Source: Oscillospiraceae bacterium
Lineage (GTDB): Bacteria; Bacillota; Clostridia; Oscillospirales; WRJC01
DNA length: 64,000 nucleotides
Assembly: GCA_009783265.1 (NCBI GenBank)
Contig: WRHM01000008.1
Location: 1 to 64,000 of the forward strand
Direction of reading: 5' to 3'
Shown here piece by piece: positions 1 through 8,795 of the stretch; position 1 is the stretch's first letter; every line of letters starts with the position of its first letter. Position numbers and translations under genes: made by a program. The notes beneath the pieces were generated by a model, which saw only the letters and a program-made list of their open reading frames with translations, searched no databases and was not told where the DNA came from.

Positions 1-66
1 TTTCTCCGTTCTGCCGCGAATTAATCACACGATTATATTTGTATATGAATTGCTTTTTTGTAATAT

Positions 67-81
67 TGTGATTATATCACA
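67..81. promoter_or_regulatory. Palindrome, possible operator
   Basis: A near-perfect palindrome, TGTGATTATATCACA, lies in AT-rich DNA without a gene. It has the TGTGA/TCACA half-sites typical of CRP/FNR-type operators, but with a spacer one base short. No gene in the window starts next to it, so any regulated gene would lie left of the window. This is a sequence observation only. Confidence 0.3.
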
Positions 82-171
82 CAACATTATTTTTTGCAAT
101 ATTTTTCATGCGAATCATGAAAGAAATCACAAATTATATATGTTTTTATTATGTAGGAGTAAGTCATAATC

Positions 172-191
172 TGTCCTTTATTTGTCCTTTA
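172..191. repeat. Tandem TGTCCTTTA repeat, possible integrase arm sites
   Basis: TGTCCTTTA occurs twice, at 172-180 and 183-191, an 11-bp period of one helical turn. It lies about 120 bp left of the tRNA-Glu 3'-end copy, on the side where an integrated element would lie. Short direct repeats near an element end are typical arm-type sites for tyrosine integrases. That role is inferred; no integrase gene is visible. Confidence 0.35.
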
Positions 192-308
192 AGATTACAA
201 AAAACTATGTAAAATAACTCTAAATCCCAAAACGTCAATGCCTCGAATCTCACATAAAACCTGATAAAATTCGACATTGCCATAAATCGCAAAAAGTAAA
301 AAATCCAA

Positions 309-331
309 TTCGATTCTCGTACGGGTCACCA
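309..331 (+). other. tRNA-Glu 3'-end fragment, putative attachment site
   Basis: These 23 bases match the 3' end of a clostridial tRNA-Glu: a T-loop (TTCGATT), the 3' T-stem strand (CTCGT), the 3' acceptor strand ACGGGTC, discriminator A and CCA. The bases on the left do not form the complementary T-stem, and no anticodon or D arm is present, so this is not a tRNA gene. Integrative elements that insert into a tRNA 3' end leave such a partial copy at the far end. The orientation implies that an intact tRNA-Glu and the element lie left of the window. The tRNA-Glu assignment is from memory of the family consensus. Confidence 0.55.
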
Positions 332-397
332 AAGTCATATAATCCGAACACCTTGTTTGTAGGCAAGTGCTTTGGGATTATAATAAAGTTATAATAA

Positions 398-441
398 AAA
401 AAGAACAGGATTGATGAAAAATTTCAATCCTGTTCTTTTTT
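398..441 (+). terminator. Strong rho-independent terminator
   Basis: A long stem pairs AAGAACAGGATTGA with its complement across a loop of about 8 bases, with a run of A before it and of T after it, so it could work both ways. It lies about 70 bases after the tRNA-Glu-like 3' end. It may be the original terminator of the tRNA transcript, now separated from the tRNA body by an insertion. That history is inferred. Confidence 0.75.
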
Positions 442-622
442 GTGCTAAAACCCTTAATTGAATATTTTATGAATCGTTAATCGGCATAATTACTGCTTTT
501 TACGTAAATTCATTTTTGATAATTATTCAAGTCTTAAATAACGACTTGATGCCCCGCCTATGGCTTTTAAGAATAAAAACAACATCTAAATCTGAAATAA
601 ATATAAATTACTACAAATACGC

Positions 623-700
623 TTATGATAACGCGCCAGCTTCTGTGTAATCTTGCTCAACGCCATCGCTTTCAGAATACATCCAGCCGATGTTAGTAGC
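623..700 (-). pseudogene. Remnant of a Sel1-repeat protein
   Basis: Read leftward, this stretch encodes about 25 residues ending at TAA (625-623). They include GWMYSESDGVEQDYTEA, which fits the core of a Sel1-like repeat (G-x-M-Y-x-x-G-x-G-V-x-x-D-x-x-x-A). No start codon with a ribosome site precedes it, and it abuts the stop of the upstream ATPase gene. It is best read as the last fragment of a lost or truncated Sel1 gene. A chance match is possible because the fragment is short. Confidence 0.35.
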
Positions 701-713
701 TCTTATTACTATA

Positions 714-2972
714 TTACATGTTCATGACAACAGCGTCAATCTTTCTGAACATATTTACTTCCCTCTCATGACACGTAAAAATAAATATCTGCGTTTTTCT
801 CGATATCGCGGTTAAAACTTTCAAAAGGTTGTCAAGCCTGCGTGAGTCAAGCCTCAAAAACGATTCGTCGCATATAAACGGAGGCATCTCGTCTTCAAAA
901 ATTAAATCTAACAAAGCCATTCTCAGACACAGATAAGCCGCGTCTCTCGTACCCGCAGAAAAATATTCTATTCTTCTTTTTATTGAATCTTCAGTTATTT
1001 CAAGCCCTAAATTCTTGTCTGAAATCAAATCTTCGTATTTGCCGCCCGTTATCATTTTAAACATATTTCCAGCCGATTCGCTCAGTCTGGGCGCTATACT
1101 GTTCTTTAATTCGTTGCATGAATAAACAAGCGTGTCTATCGCTAATTTTAAAGCATTATGTTTTGTCGTCAATTCCCCGATTTTTTCTTCCAAAAAATTA
1201 ATTTGACTCTCCAAAATAACCGGATCAGGAAGTTTTGCTGAAACTGCCGCTATATTCTGGCCTATCTCGTTTTCTTTTTCGCGCATGCTCTCAGTGGTCT
1301 TTGATAAAAATTCCAGTTCCCTCGCTATCTGCTTTTCGTCATAATTAGGCTTTCTTGCGGCGGCCGCAAGTTTTATTAATGCTTTTTCATCGTTTCCCTC
1401 GAGCATTGCGTCGAGTTGCATTTTATGCTTCTCGTAAAGCGAATGCGCCCTTTGTATCTCTTCCGCAGCTTCGGAAGCCAAATTCGCGTATTTAATAAAA
1501 TCCTCGGCTTTTTTATCGTCGGATTCCGGAGTTCTGTTCCATTTTAACAGCAATTCCCTCGCGTTCGAATATACTGAGTCAAATTCTTTTTCGGATTCCA
1601 GAACTATTTTTTCGTACTCGTCCAAATCAGTCTTTAAAATCTCAAGCTGGGCCTCTGTATCCGGATAATCATCAAGAACATACGCGAGATCCGCTTCGCT
1701 TTTAAAATCAAACGAAGTATATAATTCCTCTATTTCTTTCTTTTTCTTTTTTTCTGAAGACGCAAACAAAGGCGTTAAAATTGCGAATATTGCCGCTGAA
1801 GCAAACATAAACGGATTTTTAAATATATCAAAAAAATACAGAAACGCAGATAATGCCGCAGAAAAAAATATAAGCGCCGCGCATATTATTTTAAAATATC
1901 CGAACATATTCGCGTTTTTTTTGATTCTCATATAATCTTCGCCGATTTCTTCTATTCCCCCAGCATTTTCTATGATCTTAAAATTTTTATTTTTTTCAAG
2001 CGCGTCGTTATATTTTGCCAAAGATATATTTCGCTGTTCTGAGTGCGACTGCATTTTTTCTTTTTTTTCGCTGACTTCTGTCGCCATTTCTAAAAGTTGC
2101 CGCGAAAATTCCATTGTCGGGATAAATTCTTTATGGGAATATCTTGCGGCGATTTTATCGGCATTATCTTTTAATCTCTCAACTTGTTTTCTTACGTTTT
2201 CTATTTTTTGAAGCTCCTGATTTGCGTTATATGCCTTATAATTTTCAAGTTCGTCGTTAAGCTCGTTCTTTTTGGCGTTATTTGTCAGCATCTTCTCTTC
2301 CAGATCTTTTATCATGCCTTCCATTCGCAAAAGTTCCCGCTGGTCATTAACCGAAGTTTCAAAAGAGCTGACGAGTCCGTCTCTTTTATTCACAAGATTC
2401 CTGACTGCTCCGTCGCTGCCGTTTTCGTTTAACAGAATATCTTTGGCGTCTTTTAGCCTCTGCAAAGTCTTTTGTGTATTTACGTCCTCGTCTGCCGTAA
2501 ATAAAATATTTTGTATCATATTTGAAAGATTTTCCCCGCCTATTTCGCTTGTGTCAAACTGTTTTAAAAACGCAGTTTTTGCGAAAACTTCCTCGTTCAT
2601 TTTAAGAAAAAACTCACCTGGTTCCTCCTCGCCCGGAACAACTATATTCGTACTCAGATCGATTATTCTCATTTTATCTTTTGTCGCCTCAGAATACTCC
2701 CGCTCGATTTTATATTTCCTGTCTTTATAATGCACTATAATACTTCCGGCGACTTTATTTGTATTCCACGGAGTATATAATTTTCTTTCGTTTTTCCCGA
2801 ATTCGGGCTGGCTTGCCCCGATATATCCAAAAAACATGAATTTTATAAAAGCGGCAAGCATCGATTTTCCGGATTCGTTTGAGCCGTAAAACACGTTTAT
2901 TCTGTTGTTTATGGGAAAATGCATATTTTTCAGCATACCAAAACTTTCAATATCTATTCTTTCAATAAACAT
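714..2972 (-). CDS. YhaN-like AAA/SMC-type ATPase (SbcC-like)
   Basis: Predicted large ATPase of the SbcC/Rad50-related YhaN family, 752 residues. The N-terminus carries a Walker A motif GSNESGKS at residues 30-37. The ABC-like signature FSAGTRD lies at about 671-677 and the Walker B/catalytic pair ICDES at about 700-704, so both halves of the split ATPase head are present. Between them lie long coiled-coil segments interrupted by two hydrophobic segments (about 360-410), the usual YhaN arrangement, which may anchor the protein to the membrane. It sits 129 bp downstream of the metallophosphoesterase gene in the same direction, and the two products should act together as in SbcCD/Mre11-Rad50. 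The gap contains a palindromic repeat. The exact biological role of YhaN/YhaO is poorly known. Confidence 0.85.
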   Translation of the reverse strand: MFIERIDIESFGMLKNMHFPINNRINVFYGSNESGKSMLAAFIKFMFFGYIGASQPEFGKNERKLYTPWNTNKVAGSIIVHYKDRKYKIEREYSEATKDKMRIIDLSTNIVVPGEEEPGEFFLKMNEEVFAKTAFLKQFDTSEIGGENLSNMIQNILFTADEDVNTQKTLQRLKDAKDILLNENGSDGAVRNLVNKRDGLVSSFETSVNDQRELLRMEGMIKDLEEKMLTNNAKKNELNDELENYKAYNANQELQKIENVRKQVERLKDNADKIAARYSHKEFIPTMEFSRQLLEMATEVSEKKEKMQSHSEQRNISLAKYNDALEKNKNFKIIENAGGIEEIGEDYMRIKKNANMFGYFKIICAALIFFSAALSAFLYFFDIFKNPFMFASAAIFAILTPLFASSEKKKKKEIEELYTSFDFKSEADLAYVLDDYPDTEAQLEILKTDLDEYEKIVLESEKEFDSVYSNARELLLKWNRTPESDDKKAEDFIKYANLASEAAEEIQRAHSLYEKHKMQLDAMLEGNDEKALIKLAAAARKPNYDEKQIARELEFLSKTTESMREKENEIGQNIAAVSAKLPDPVILESQINFLEEKIGELTTKHNALKLAIDTLVYSCNELKNSIAPRLSESAGNMFKMITGGKYEDLISDKNLGLEITEDSIKRRIEYFSAGTRDAAYLCLRMALLDLIFEDEMPPFICDESFLRLDSRRLDNLLKVLTAISRKTQIFIFTCHEREVNMFRKIDAVVMNM

Positions 2973-3008
2973 AAAATTTTTTCTTTCTTTTTTAAAAATA
3001 ATATAAAT

Positions 3009-3080
3009 TGTAGGGCGCGACGACTCTGGCGCGCCACAAATTTGAGGTTAATTTTTATGTAATCAGCGGCGCGCCCTACA
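3009..3080. repeat. Palindromic repeat, TGTAGGGCGCG ends
   Basis: This 72-bp element begins TGTAGGGCGCG and ends with the exact complement CGCGCCCTACA. It lies between the nuclease and ATPase genes. Its left arm is almost identical to a stretch translated inside the FAD-protein gene at 26290-26324 and shares its end with the element at 29829-29856. Confidence 0.8.
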
Positions 3081-3101
3081 CATAAAATTCCGTACATATC
3101 G

Positions 3102-4214
3102 TCAAAAATCAATAATATTCAATCCTATAAACGCATTGAATCCATACTGCAAAGCAAGCCGGGCTTCTTCCCGTTCTTTTATATCCTGAGAATTTAGCCT
3201 GCTCTCTAATTTCCTGAAGAAAATCCCTTTTACTGTTTTATCGTAACGCAAAGTATTTGCGTCGATATACGGGGTGGTTTTGTTTTTAACTTCGATAAAA
3301 TTAAATCCCTTGAATTTTTCCTCGATTGAATGGGGATTAAATATAAACCCCGGACGCAATATCCCAGTAAGTTCTATCCTAAGCGCAGTATCGTCCCCTA
3401 AATTCGCCGTTGCCAGCCGAACAGCCTCGATTATCTGGTTTTCAGTCACAAGCTGTGATATATCGACTTCTATTGTTTCGTATCTTCTTTTCGAAAACCT
3501 TCTGGCTTTTAATTCGCATACGCCTTTGTCTATTTCGCCGTACATTGCGCCTCTATACCCGGGTTCGTGAAATCCCCGTCCTTCCAGACAACCCGGATAC
3601 GCAAAATTTGTGCCGCCTACTTTTAAAACGCCTTTCCCGTCGTGAAGATGCCCCAAAGCAATATAATCAAATCCGCTCCTGCCTATATCGGCTGCCGTAA
3701 TCGGGCAGAACTGCGAATCCGACGCGCTCATGTCCCCGTGGCCGACAAGAATATTTATCCTGTCCTGATTCTGGGGCTTTTTATTTGAAAACGGGTTGAC
3801 CTGAAGATTATCCGCTGTAAAAGCATAGCCGTAAACATCTGTGTTTAATTCCGGGATTTCTATTTTCATTAAATCATTAGACTTGAAAATATGCACGTTT
3901 TCAGGCCATTTCATTTGCTTATACGGGCTTTTGATATGATATGGGTCGCTGTCTCCGGGAGAGACAAAAAAACGGCAATCCGGATAAGACGCGATCTCGC
4001 GCGAGATTAAATTTGCCGTATCTTTAGATATATATTCGTCGTCAAACAAATCGCCCGCAATCAAAAATATTTTAGCCCCGTAATTTTTCGCGTACATAAC
4101 AAGCGAAGTAAACGCGCTCCTGAATTCCGTTCGCCTAAGCTCGGCGTTACGCGGGTCATTTAACGCGAACGGCGAATCAAAATGAACGTCGGCGCAATGA
4201 ATTATTTTTACCAT
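3102..4214 (-). CDS. YhaO/SbcD-like metallophosphoesterase (DNA exonuclease family)
   Basis: Predicted Mre11/SbcD-type calcineurin-like phosphoesterase, 370 residues. The conserved metal-binding series is present in order: CADVHFDSPF near the N-terminus (D-x-H), GDLFD at about residue 55, SPGDSD where many relatives have GNHD, GHGD at about 158 and ALGHLHDG at about 185. It starts at an ATG 19 bases after GAGGGGAG. The next gene on the strand is the YhaN-like ATPase, its expected partner in DNA end processing. The Asn-to-Asp/Ser change in the GNHD motif is the only departure I can see. Confidence 0.85.
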   Translation of the reverse strand: MVKIIHCADVHFDSPFALNDPRNAELRRTEFRSAFTSLVMYAKNYGAKIFLIAGDLFDDEYISKDTANLISREIASYPDCRFFVSPGDSDPYHIKSPYKQMKWPENVHIFKSNDLMKIEIPELNTDVYGYAFTADNLQVNPFSNKKPQNQDRINILVGHGDMSASDSQFCPITAADIGRSGFDYIALGHLHDGKGVLKVGGTNFAYPGCLEGRGFHEPGYRGAMYGEIDKGVCELKARRFSKRRYETIEVDISQLVTENQIIEAVRLATANLGDDTALRIELTGILRPGFIFNPHSIEEKFKGFNFIEVKNKTTPYIDANTLRYDKTVKGIFFRKLESRLNSQDIKEREEARLALQYGFNAFIGLNIIDF

Positions 4215-4242
4215 ATTTTTTATTTCTCCCCTCTTACAATAA

Positions 4243-5091
4243 TTACAGTATCCCGATAAAAGCGGCGTGCGTTCCCCTGTATTCTCCCTGCCGCCTGTGC
4301 GAAAAAAATAATTCTTCTTCGCAATATGTGCAATTCTGCGAGATTTCTATATTTTTTTCGCCAAGTAAATCAAGTAAAAGCATTTTATTTACGCCCTTTA
4401 AATCGCACATATATTTATTATTTTTATTATTGCTATTATCTTTTTCTTTAAAATATATCTTTACCCGGTCGCCGAGAATATCCGTGAAGTTTTTATAAAA
4501 TTCTCCGGATACTTCGTAACAGCATTTGGATATGCCCGGCCCTATCGCAGTTTTAAGCTTTGATAAATCCGTGTTATATAATTCGCGCATTTTCAGCGCA
4601 GTTTTTATCTGCAATTTATTCAAAGTCCCGCGCCACCCGCAGTGAGCCGCTCCGACTGCTTTATGTTCTTCATCCCAAAATAAAACCGGCACGCAATCCG
4701 CAGTCCGCGCAGTCAGCAAAACTCCGGGTGTATCCGTGACCATTGCATCGAATATATAATCATCGGGCAGGGCAAGCATATTATTTTTGTTATCCCGTGA
4801 AAATTTTTTATCGCAAATTAATACATTATCCGTATGTTTCTGGTGCGCGTATATTATATTATTGACAGAAAATCCGAGAATTTCGGCGATTATCTTATAA
4901 TTTTTTTCGACATTTTTATTATCGTCATATTTATCTTTAAATCCTAAATTTAAGCTATACAGCGGCGAACTTTTATCTTCTCCTGAACTCCCCGAAACTC
5001 CGCCCAATCTTGTAGTAAAGATTGCCGGAGTTTTTATATTTTCGGGGACAAAATATTCTAAACTGTCATGCTTTTCAAGAATTAAAGACAT
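4243..5091 (-). CDS. pgeF: Peptidoglycan editing factor PgeF (YfiH/YlmD family)
   Basis: Member of the DUF152/YfiH family (formerly called multicopper polyphenol oxidase or laccase domain), 282 residues. Zn-site motifs are all visible: AHQKHTDNV at about residue 80, TADCVPVLF at about 130 and AHCGWRGT at about 150, with the terminal SHRRQGEYRGTHAAFIGI block. The family is known to prevent misincorporation of amino acids in peptidoglycan precursors and has purine nucleoside phosphorylase-like activity. I chose the ATG at 5091, five bases after GGAG, over the TTG at 5094. It lies just downstream of the S41 protease gene on the same strand. Confidence 0.9.
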   Translation of the reverse strand: MSLILEKHDSLEYFVPENIKTPAIFTTRLGGVSGSSGEDKSSPLYSLNLGFKDKYDDNKNVEKNYKIIAEILGFSVNNIIYAHQKHTDNVLICDKKFSRDNKNNMLALPDDYIFDAMVTDTPGVLLTARTADCVPVLFWDEEHKAVGAAHCGWRGTLNKLQIKTALKMRELYNTDLSKLKTAIGPGISKCCYEVSGEFYKNFTDILGDRVKIYFKEKDNSNNKNNKYMCDLKGVNKMLLLDLLGEKNIEISQNCTYCEEELFFSHRRQGEYRGTHAAFIGIL

Positions 5092-5115
5092 CAAATCTCC
5101 TGTGCGTTTAATATT

Positions 5116-6732
5116 TTAATTAAATTCTTCGGCGTAATCTATTGCGGCCTGTTCGCCTTTTTCTATATAAACTTCTGCGCACTCAAGCTGAACGTCGCGC
5201 TCTTCATAACGGCTCACAGAATAAAAAGCCACATAATAATTCAGGTATTCCAGAAACATATAATCTATTTTTGATATTCCCACAGGCAAGTCGTTATATT
5301 TCTGGAATATCTCGACTGCGGTTATAGTTTTTTGAGTGCATTCGCTTGTAACGTCCTCAGGCGAAATATAGCCCATAGCCGCAAGACGTTGGTTTAATGC
5401 CAGAATTGCGTTATTATCCGCGTCTTTTTTGATATTAATACAGTTCACGAAATTAAGCTGCCCTAAAGTTTTTCTCTCTATATCTATGTATTCAGGTGAA
5501 ATTTTTATATCGGGTTTAACCCCGGTTTTATGATAACTTGTTCCGTTTGCCGATAAAAGCTCAAATGCCGTAATTGCCGCCGTGTCCCCGTTTGATAGAG
5601 GAACATACCATTGGCCTACGCCCTTGCCGTAAGTCTTTTCGCCTATTATAACAGCCCCGGTCAATTCTTGCAGCGACAGAGCAAATATTTCCGACGCGCT
5701 TGCGCTGCGGCCGTTTGTCAGCACGCAGATTTTTTCAAACGCAAGCCCGTCTCCCGAAGATAAGACGCTCTCGCTTTCCCCGTCCCTGTCTATAACCGAA
5801 CACAAGACCGCCCCTTCTTCAGGGACAAATATATTAAGAGTCTCAAGCATATTCCACATTTCGCCGCCGGGATTGTCGCGCAGATCAATTATAATATTTT
5901 TATAATCATTTTCGCAAAGAAAGTCATAAATATCAAATATATCATAAAGCATATATTCATCTGTAAAATTATCTATTTTAATCATTGCCGTTTTAGTCGT
6001 TTCGTCAGTGAAAAAAGACACTGCCTGAATAATCACGGTCCCCCTGTTCATAGATACAGTTATCTCTTTGCCGTTTCTCCTCACTGTCATACTGACTTTA
6101 TCAGAATATGTGGATAAAATATGCGAGACTGCGTTCATTCCTAAATTTTCTACGTTTATATTCTCTATTTTGATTATTTCGTCCCCTGCTTTAAGCCCGG
6201 CGAAAAAAGCCGGGGAGTCAACAAAAACCTGCTGTATTATAACATCGTAATAATTTCCGTCCAGCGTCTTTTTGCCTCCAAGCATAATCCCGTATCCGCG
6301 ATACGCGCTCGAAAAAAGCTCGCGGGTCGAAATATTAGCGTAATATCCCCCGAAGTTATCAAACGCGGTCAAAAGAGAATCCCCCAAATACGGCATTAAA
6401 TCAGGATAATCTATAAGAAATTTTTTAAGCATTGAAATTATCGCCTGTTCACGCGTCAAACCATACAGGCTGAGCTCTTCGTATAATTCAAGAAGCTCGT
6501 CTATCAAGGGGTTTATTGACCCGTCGTCTAATTCCGCCAGTTCGTCGTCTATATTCGCTATTAAATAATAATCTTTATATTTTTCGTCATATACAGGAGC
6601 ATGATTATAAGATTTAGATGCGTAGCCTTCGGCGGCGAAAACCAAAGATTGCAAGCCAAGCAAAACGCAAAGCAAAACGCATATAACCGCCTTTGATAAA
6701 ATTTTAAACTTTTTATTTTTTATTAATCCCAT
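5116..6732 (-). CDS. S41 family C-terminal processing peptidase with PDZ and PG-binding-like domains
   Basis: Predicted exported or membrane-anchored carboxyl-terminal protease, 538 residues. Residues about 10-33 form a signal peptide or anchor. A PDZ domain follows at about 145-235. The S41 catalytic domain holds Ser345 in NGRSASASE, Lys370 in YGKG and Gln374, spaced exactly 25 and 29 residues as in B. subtilis CtpB, so the active site is intact. The C-terminal 110 residues resemble a peptidoglycan-binding helical domain, common in clostridial CtpA/B. Substrates are unknown; CtpB-type enzymes act in sporulation signalling. It starts after AGGAG in a leftward cluster with pgeF. Confidence 0.88.
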   Translation of the reverse strand: MGLIKNKKFKILSKAVICVLLCVLLGLQSLVFAAEGYASKSYNHAPVYDEKYKDYYLIANIDDELAELDDGSINPLIDELLELYEELSLYGLTREQAIISMLKKFLIDYPDLMPYLGDSLLTAFDNFGGYYANISTRELFSSAYRGYGIMLGGKKTLDGNYYDVIIQQVFVDSPAFFAGLKAGDEIIKIENINVENLGMNAVSHILSTYSDKVSMTVRRNGKEITVSMNRGTVIIQAVSFFTDETTKTAMIKIDNFTDEYMLYDIFDIYDFLCENDYKNIIIDLRDNPGGEMWNMLETLNIFVPEEGAVLCSVIDRDGESESVLSSGDGLAFEKICVLTNGRSASASEIFALSLQELTGAVIIGEKTYGKGVGQWYVPLSNGDTAAITAFELLSANGTSYHKTGVKPDIKISPEYIDIERKTLGQLNFVNCINIKKDADNNAILALNQRLAAMGYISPEDVTSECTQKTITAVEIFQKYNDLPVGISKIDYMFLEYLNYYVAFYSVSRYEERDVQLECAEVYIEKGEQAAIDYAEEFN

Positions 6733-6765
6733 TTTTATTAATCTCCTGTAATTTAAATTTTAATT

Positions 6766-7827
6766 TTAGCTGCTTACCGGCTCAGCGTGTATAGAATACA
6801 AAACCGATTCTGTCGGCACGCCGTCTGTTTCCGTTGTGTAAGCTATTTTCATGTCACCGCCGTCAAGAGTAATATTATTCACAAGTTCCTGCGTGCTTGT
6901 AGTCGCGACTGCGCCGGAATAACGGTCTCGTATTTCGACTGATACGCGTTTTCCCTTTTCGAGGGTAAACCATGTGTCAAAAATATATTTTCTCCTGACT
7001 GTCACAATCTCTCTGTTATCGGCGCGAAACAGAAACTGGATATACGAATCTTTATATCCTGTCATTTCGCTCTCGTCGTATTTTATATCCAGCGACCCGT
7101 CGCTTGTCACGCTTATATTTCCTAAAACGCTGAAATCATACTCGACTTTGCTCATTTTATACATTTCACTGTTGAAAATATTGTTTAAAAGCAATATATC
7201 CTTGATTTCTTCATCGTCCCTGTAATCTTCGCCAATACTCTCTCCGCATTCTTCGTTTTCATCATTACCGCCGTCGCCGTATATGCCTGCAATATCTCCG
7301 CCGTCAAAATTCCCGAAGTCTTCAAAAACATTAAATCCATCAAAACTCTCAAGATTCTCAAAAATCTCCGTATGTTCAGTATATTCACCAGTTGGCTGAT
7401 TTATCTGGCTTAATTTATTTGACGGAATTACAGGCTCTGAATAGACAGACGGATTTGAAAGGCTGCTGTAAAAAACATTTTGACCGATTTCTTCACGGTC
7501 TGCGAGCATAGCCATTTCTTCCCTGAAATTTTTAATCATTTCAGCGTCGGTCGGATTATTTAAGTTTATAAACCTGCGGTATCTTTCGGGCATGTCTTCT
7601 ATTTTGTCTTTTGCCAGAATCCCGCCCGAGTAATTATTTATAAAATAAAGCTTTGATATGTAACTCGAATTTTGATATACTGACAGATCTCCGCCAAACC
7701 CGAAACCCTCGCTGAACCCCGTCCCGAAAAGATATTCGCGGCTGGCTAAATCCGTCTGCACTATTTTCACTTTAAAATTAAAATTATATTTTCCTTCTTC
7801 CGGATTTGATAACCCGCCCAATTTCAA
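6766..7827 (-). CDS. Hypothetical protein with acidic middle segment
   Basis: A 353-residue protein I do not recognise. It has no signal peptide or membrane segment. An N-terminal part (1-120) rich in aromatic and beta-type sequence is followed by a low-complexity acidic segment rich in Asp, Gly, Asn and Glu (about 160-215), then a C-terminal part that looks like beta-sandwich sequence. The reading frame starts at TTG; the TTG at 7827 is only three bases from AGGG and a second TTG at 7821 is better spaced, so the start is uncertain. It is 33 bp upstream of the S41 protease gene and probably cotranscribed with it, which suggests an envelope or assembly role without proving one. Confidence 0.6.
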   Translation of the reverse strand: MKLGGLSNPEEGKYNFNFKVKIVQTDLASREYLFGTGFSEGFGFGGDLSVYQNSSYISKLYFINNYSGGILAKDKIEDMPERYRRFINLNNPTDAEMIKNFREEMAMLADREEIGQNVFYSSLSNPSVYSEPVIPSNKLSQINQPTGEYTEHTEIFENLESFDGFNVFEDFGNFDGGDIAGIYGDGGNDENEECGESIGEDYRDDEEIKDILLLNNIFNSEMYKMSKVEYDFSVLGNISVTSDGSLDIKYDESEMTGYKDSYIQFLFRADNREIVTVRRKYIFDTWFTLEKGKRVSVEIRDRYSGAVATTSTQELVNNITLDGGDMKIAYTTETDGVPTESVLYSIHAEPVSS

Positions 7828-7958
7828 ACACCCTCTCGATTTTTATTTTTTCTTTAAATTTTAACGTCCGTTTTTAATTTTATTGCCTCAACTAATAATA
7901 ATATCAGATTTTTTATAAATAATCAATTCTTTTTTACAAAATTTATTTTACAAAACTT

Positions 7959-8795
7959 TTAATAATTTTCTATATCTATCTTATTAACTCCTGAATTTAT
8001 GTCAAATCCCAAAAACCCCGACGCAATATTTTTGAAATTCAATCCTTCGTCGCTGATATAAATATCAAGCCCGCCTTTTTCTCCTGAATTATTCAACAGA
8101 TTTTTTTTGGTCAGTTCTTGTTTTAATTTATACGCGGCTTCAAGTCCGACGTCTATTAATTCAGTTTTGCCGTTTTTATCATTTATAACTTTATCTATTA
8201 TATTTTTTATCATCGGATAATGCGTGCAGCCTAAAATCAGCGAAGATAAATTCAAATTTTTAAATTCGCTCAGATATAATTCAGCCGCTGATTTTGTTAT
8301 AATATCATCTTTATTTATATGCCCGTTTTCGACAAGAGGCACAAATAACGGACATGCTTTGCTGTAAACTTCGCAATTTAAATCAAGTTCCGAAATATAT
8401 TTTTTATACATGCCTTTAGATATTGTCGCATCTGTCCCGATAACCCCTATATTTTTGTTTTGCGTCTCTTTTGCAATCCCGACAGCTTTTTCACACGCCG
8501 TTTCGACTACCCCGATAATCGGCATACCGGGAAATATTTCTTTTAAGTAATCTATCGCCACCGACGCGACAGTGCCGCACGCTATAAGAATTATCTTTAT
8601 ATTTTTGCTTATCAAAAAATTCATGTCCTGACGCGCGTATTTTTTTATCGTCTCATACGACCTGCCGCCATACGGCACCCTGCCCGTGTCGCCGAAATAT
8701 ACTATATCTTCATCGGGCAGTATTTTCAAAGCTTCGCGTACCGCGCATAATCCTCCAAGCCCCGAATCAAAAATCCCTATTGCTTTTTTATTCAT
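7959..8795 (-). CDS. murI: Glutamate racemase
   Basis: Converts L- to D-glutamate for peptidoglycan synthesis, 278 residues, normal length. The N-terminal motif IGIFDSGLGGL is typical, and both catalytic cysteines are visible: ACGTVAS at about residue 72 and LGCTHYP at about 189. It starts with ATG eight bases inside the end of ddl (overlap 8795-8788), so translation of the two is probably coupled. D-Glu and D-Ala-D-Ala supply are thus coexpressed. Confidence 0.95.
   Translation of the reverse strand: MNKKAIGIFDSGLGGLCAVREALKILPDEDIVYFGDTGRVPYGGRSYETIKKYARQDMNFLISKNIKIILIACGTVASVAIDYLKEIFPGMPIIGVVETACEKAVGIAKETQNKNIGVIGTDATISKGMYKKYISELDLNCEVYSKACPLFVPLVENGHINKDDIITKSAAELYLSEFKNLNLSSLILGCTHYPMIKNIIDKVINDKNGKTELIDVGLEAAYKLKQELTKKNLLNNSGEKGGLDIYISDEGLNFKNIASGFLGFDINSGVNKIDIENY

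Noticed and set aside
7185-7388. Open frame inside the hypothetical gene 6766-7827
   Set aside because: It is a shadow in another frame of the acidic low-complexity segment.
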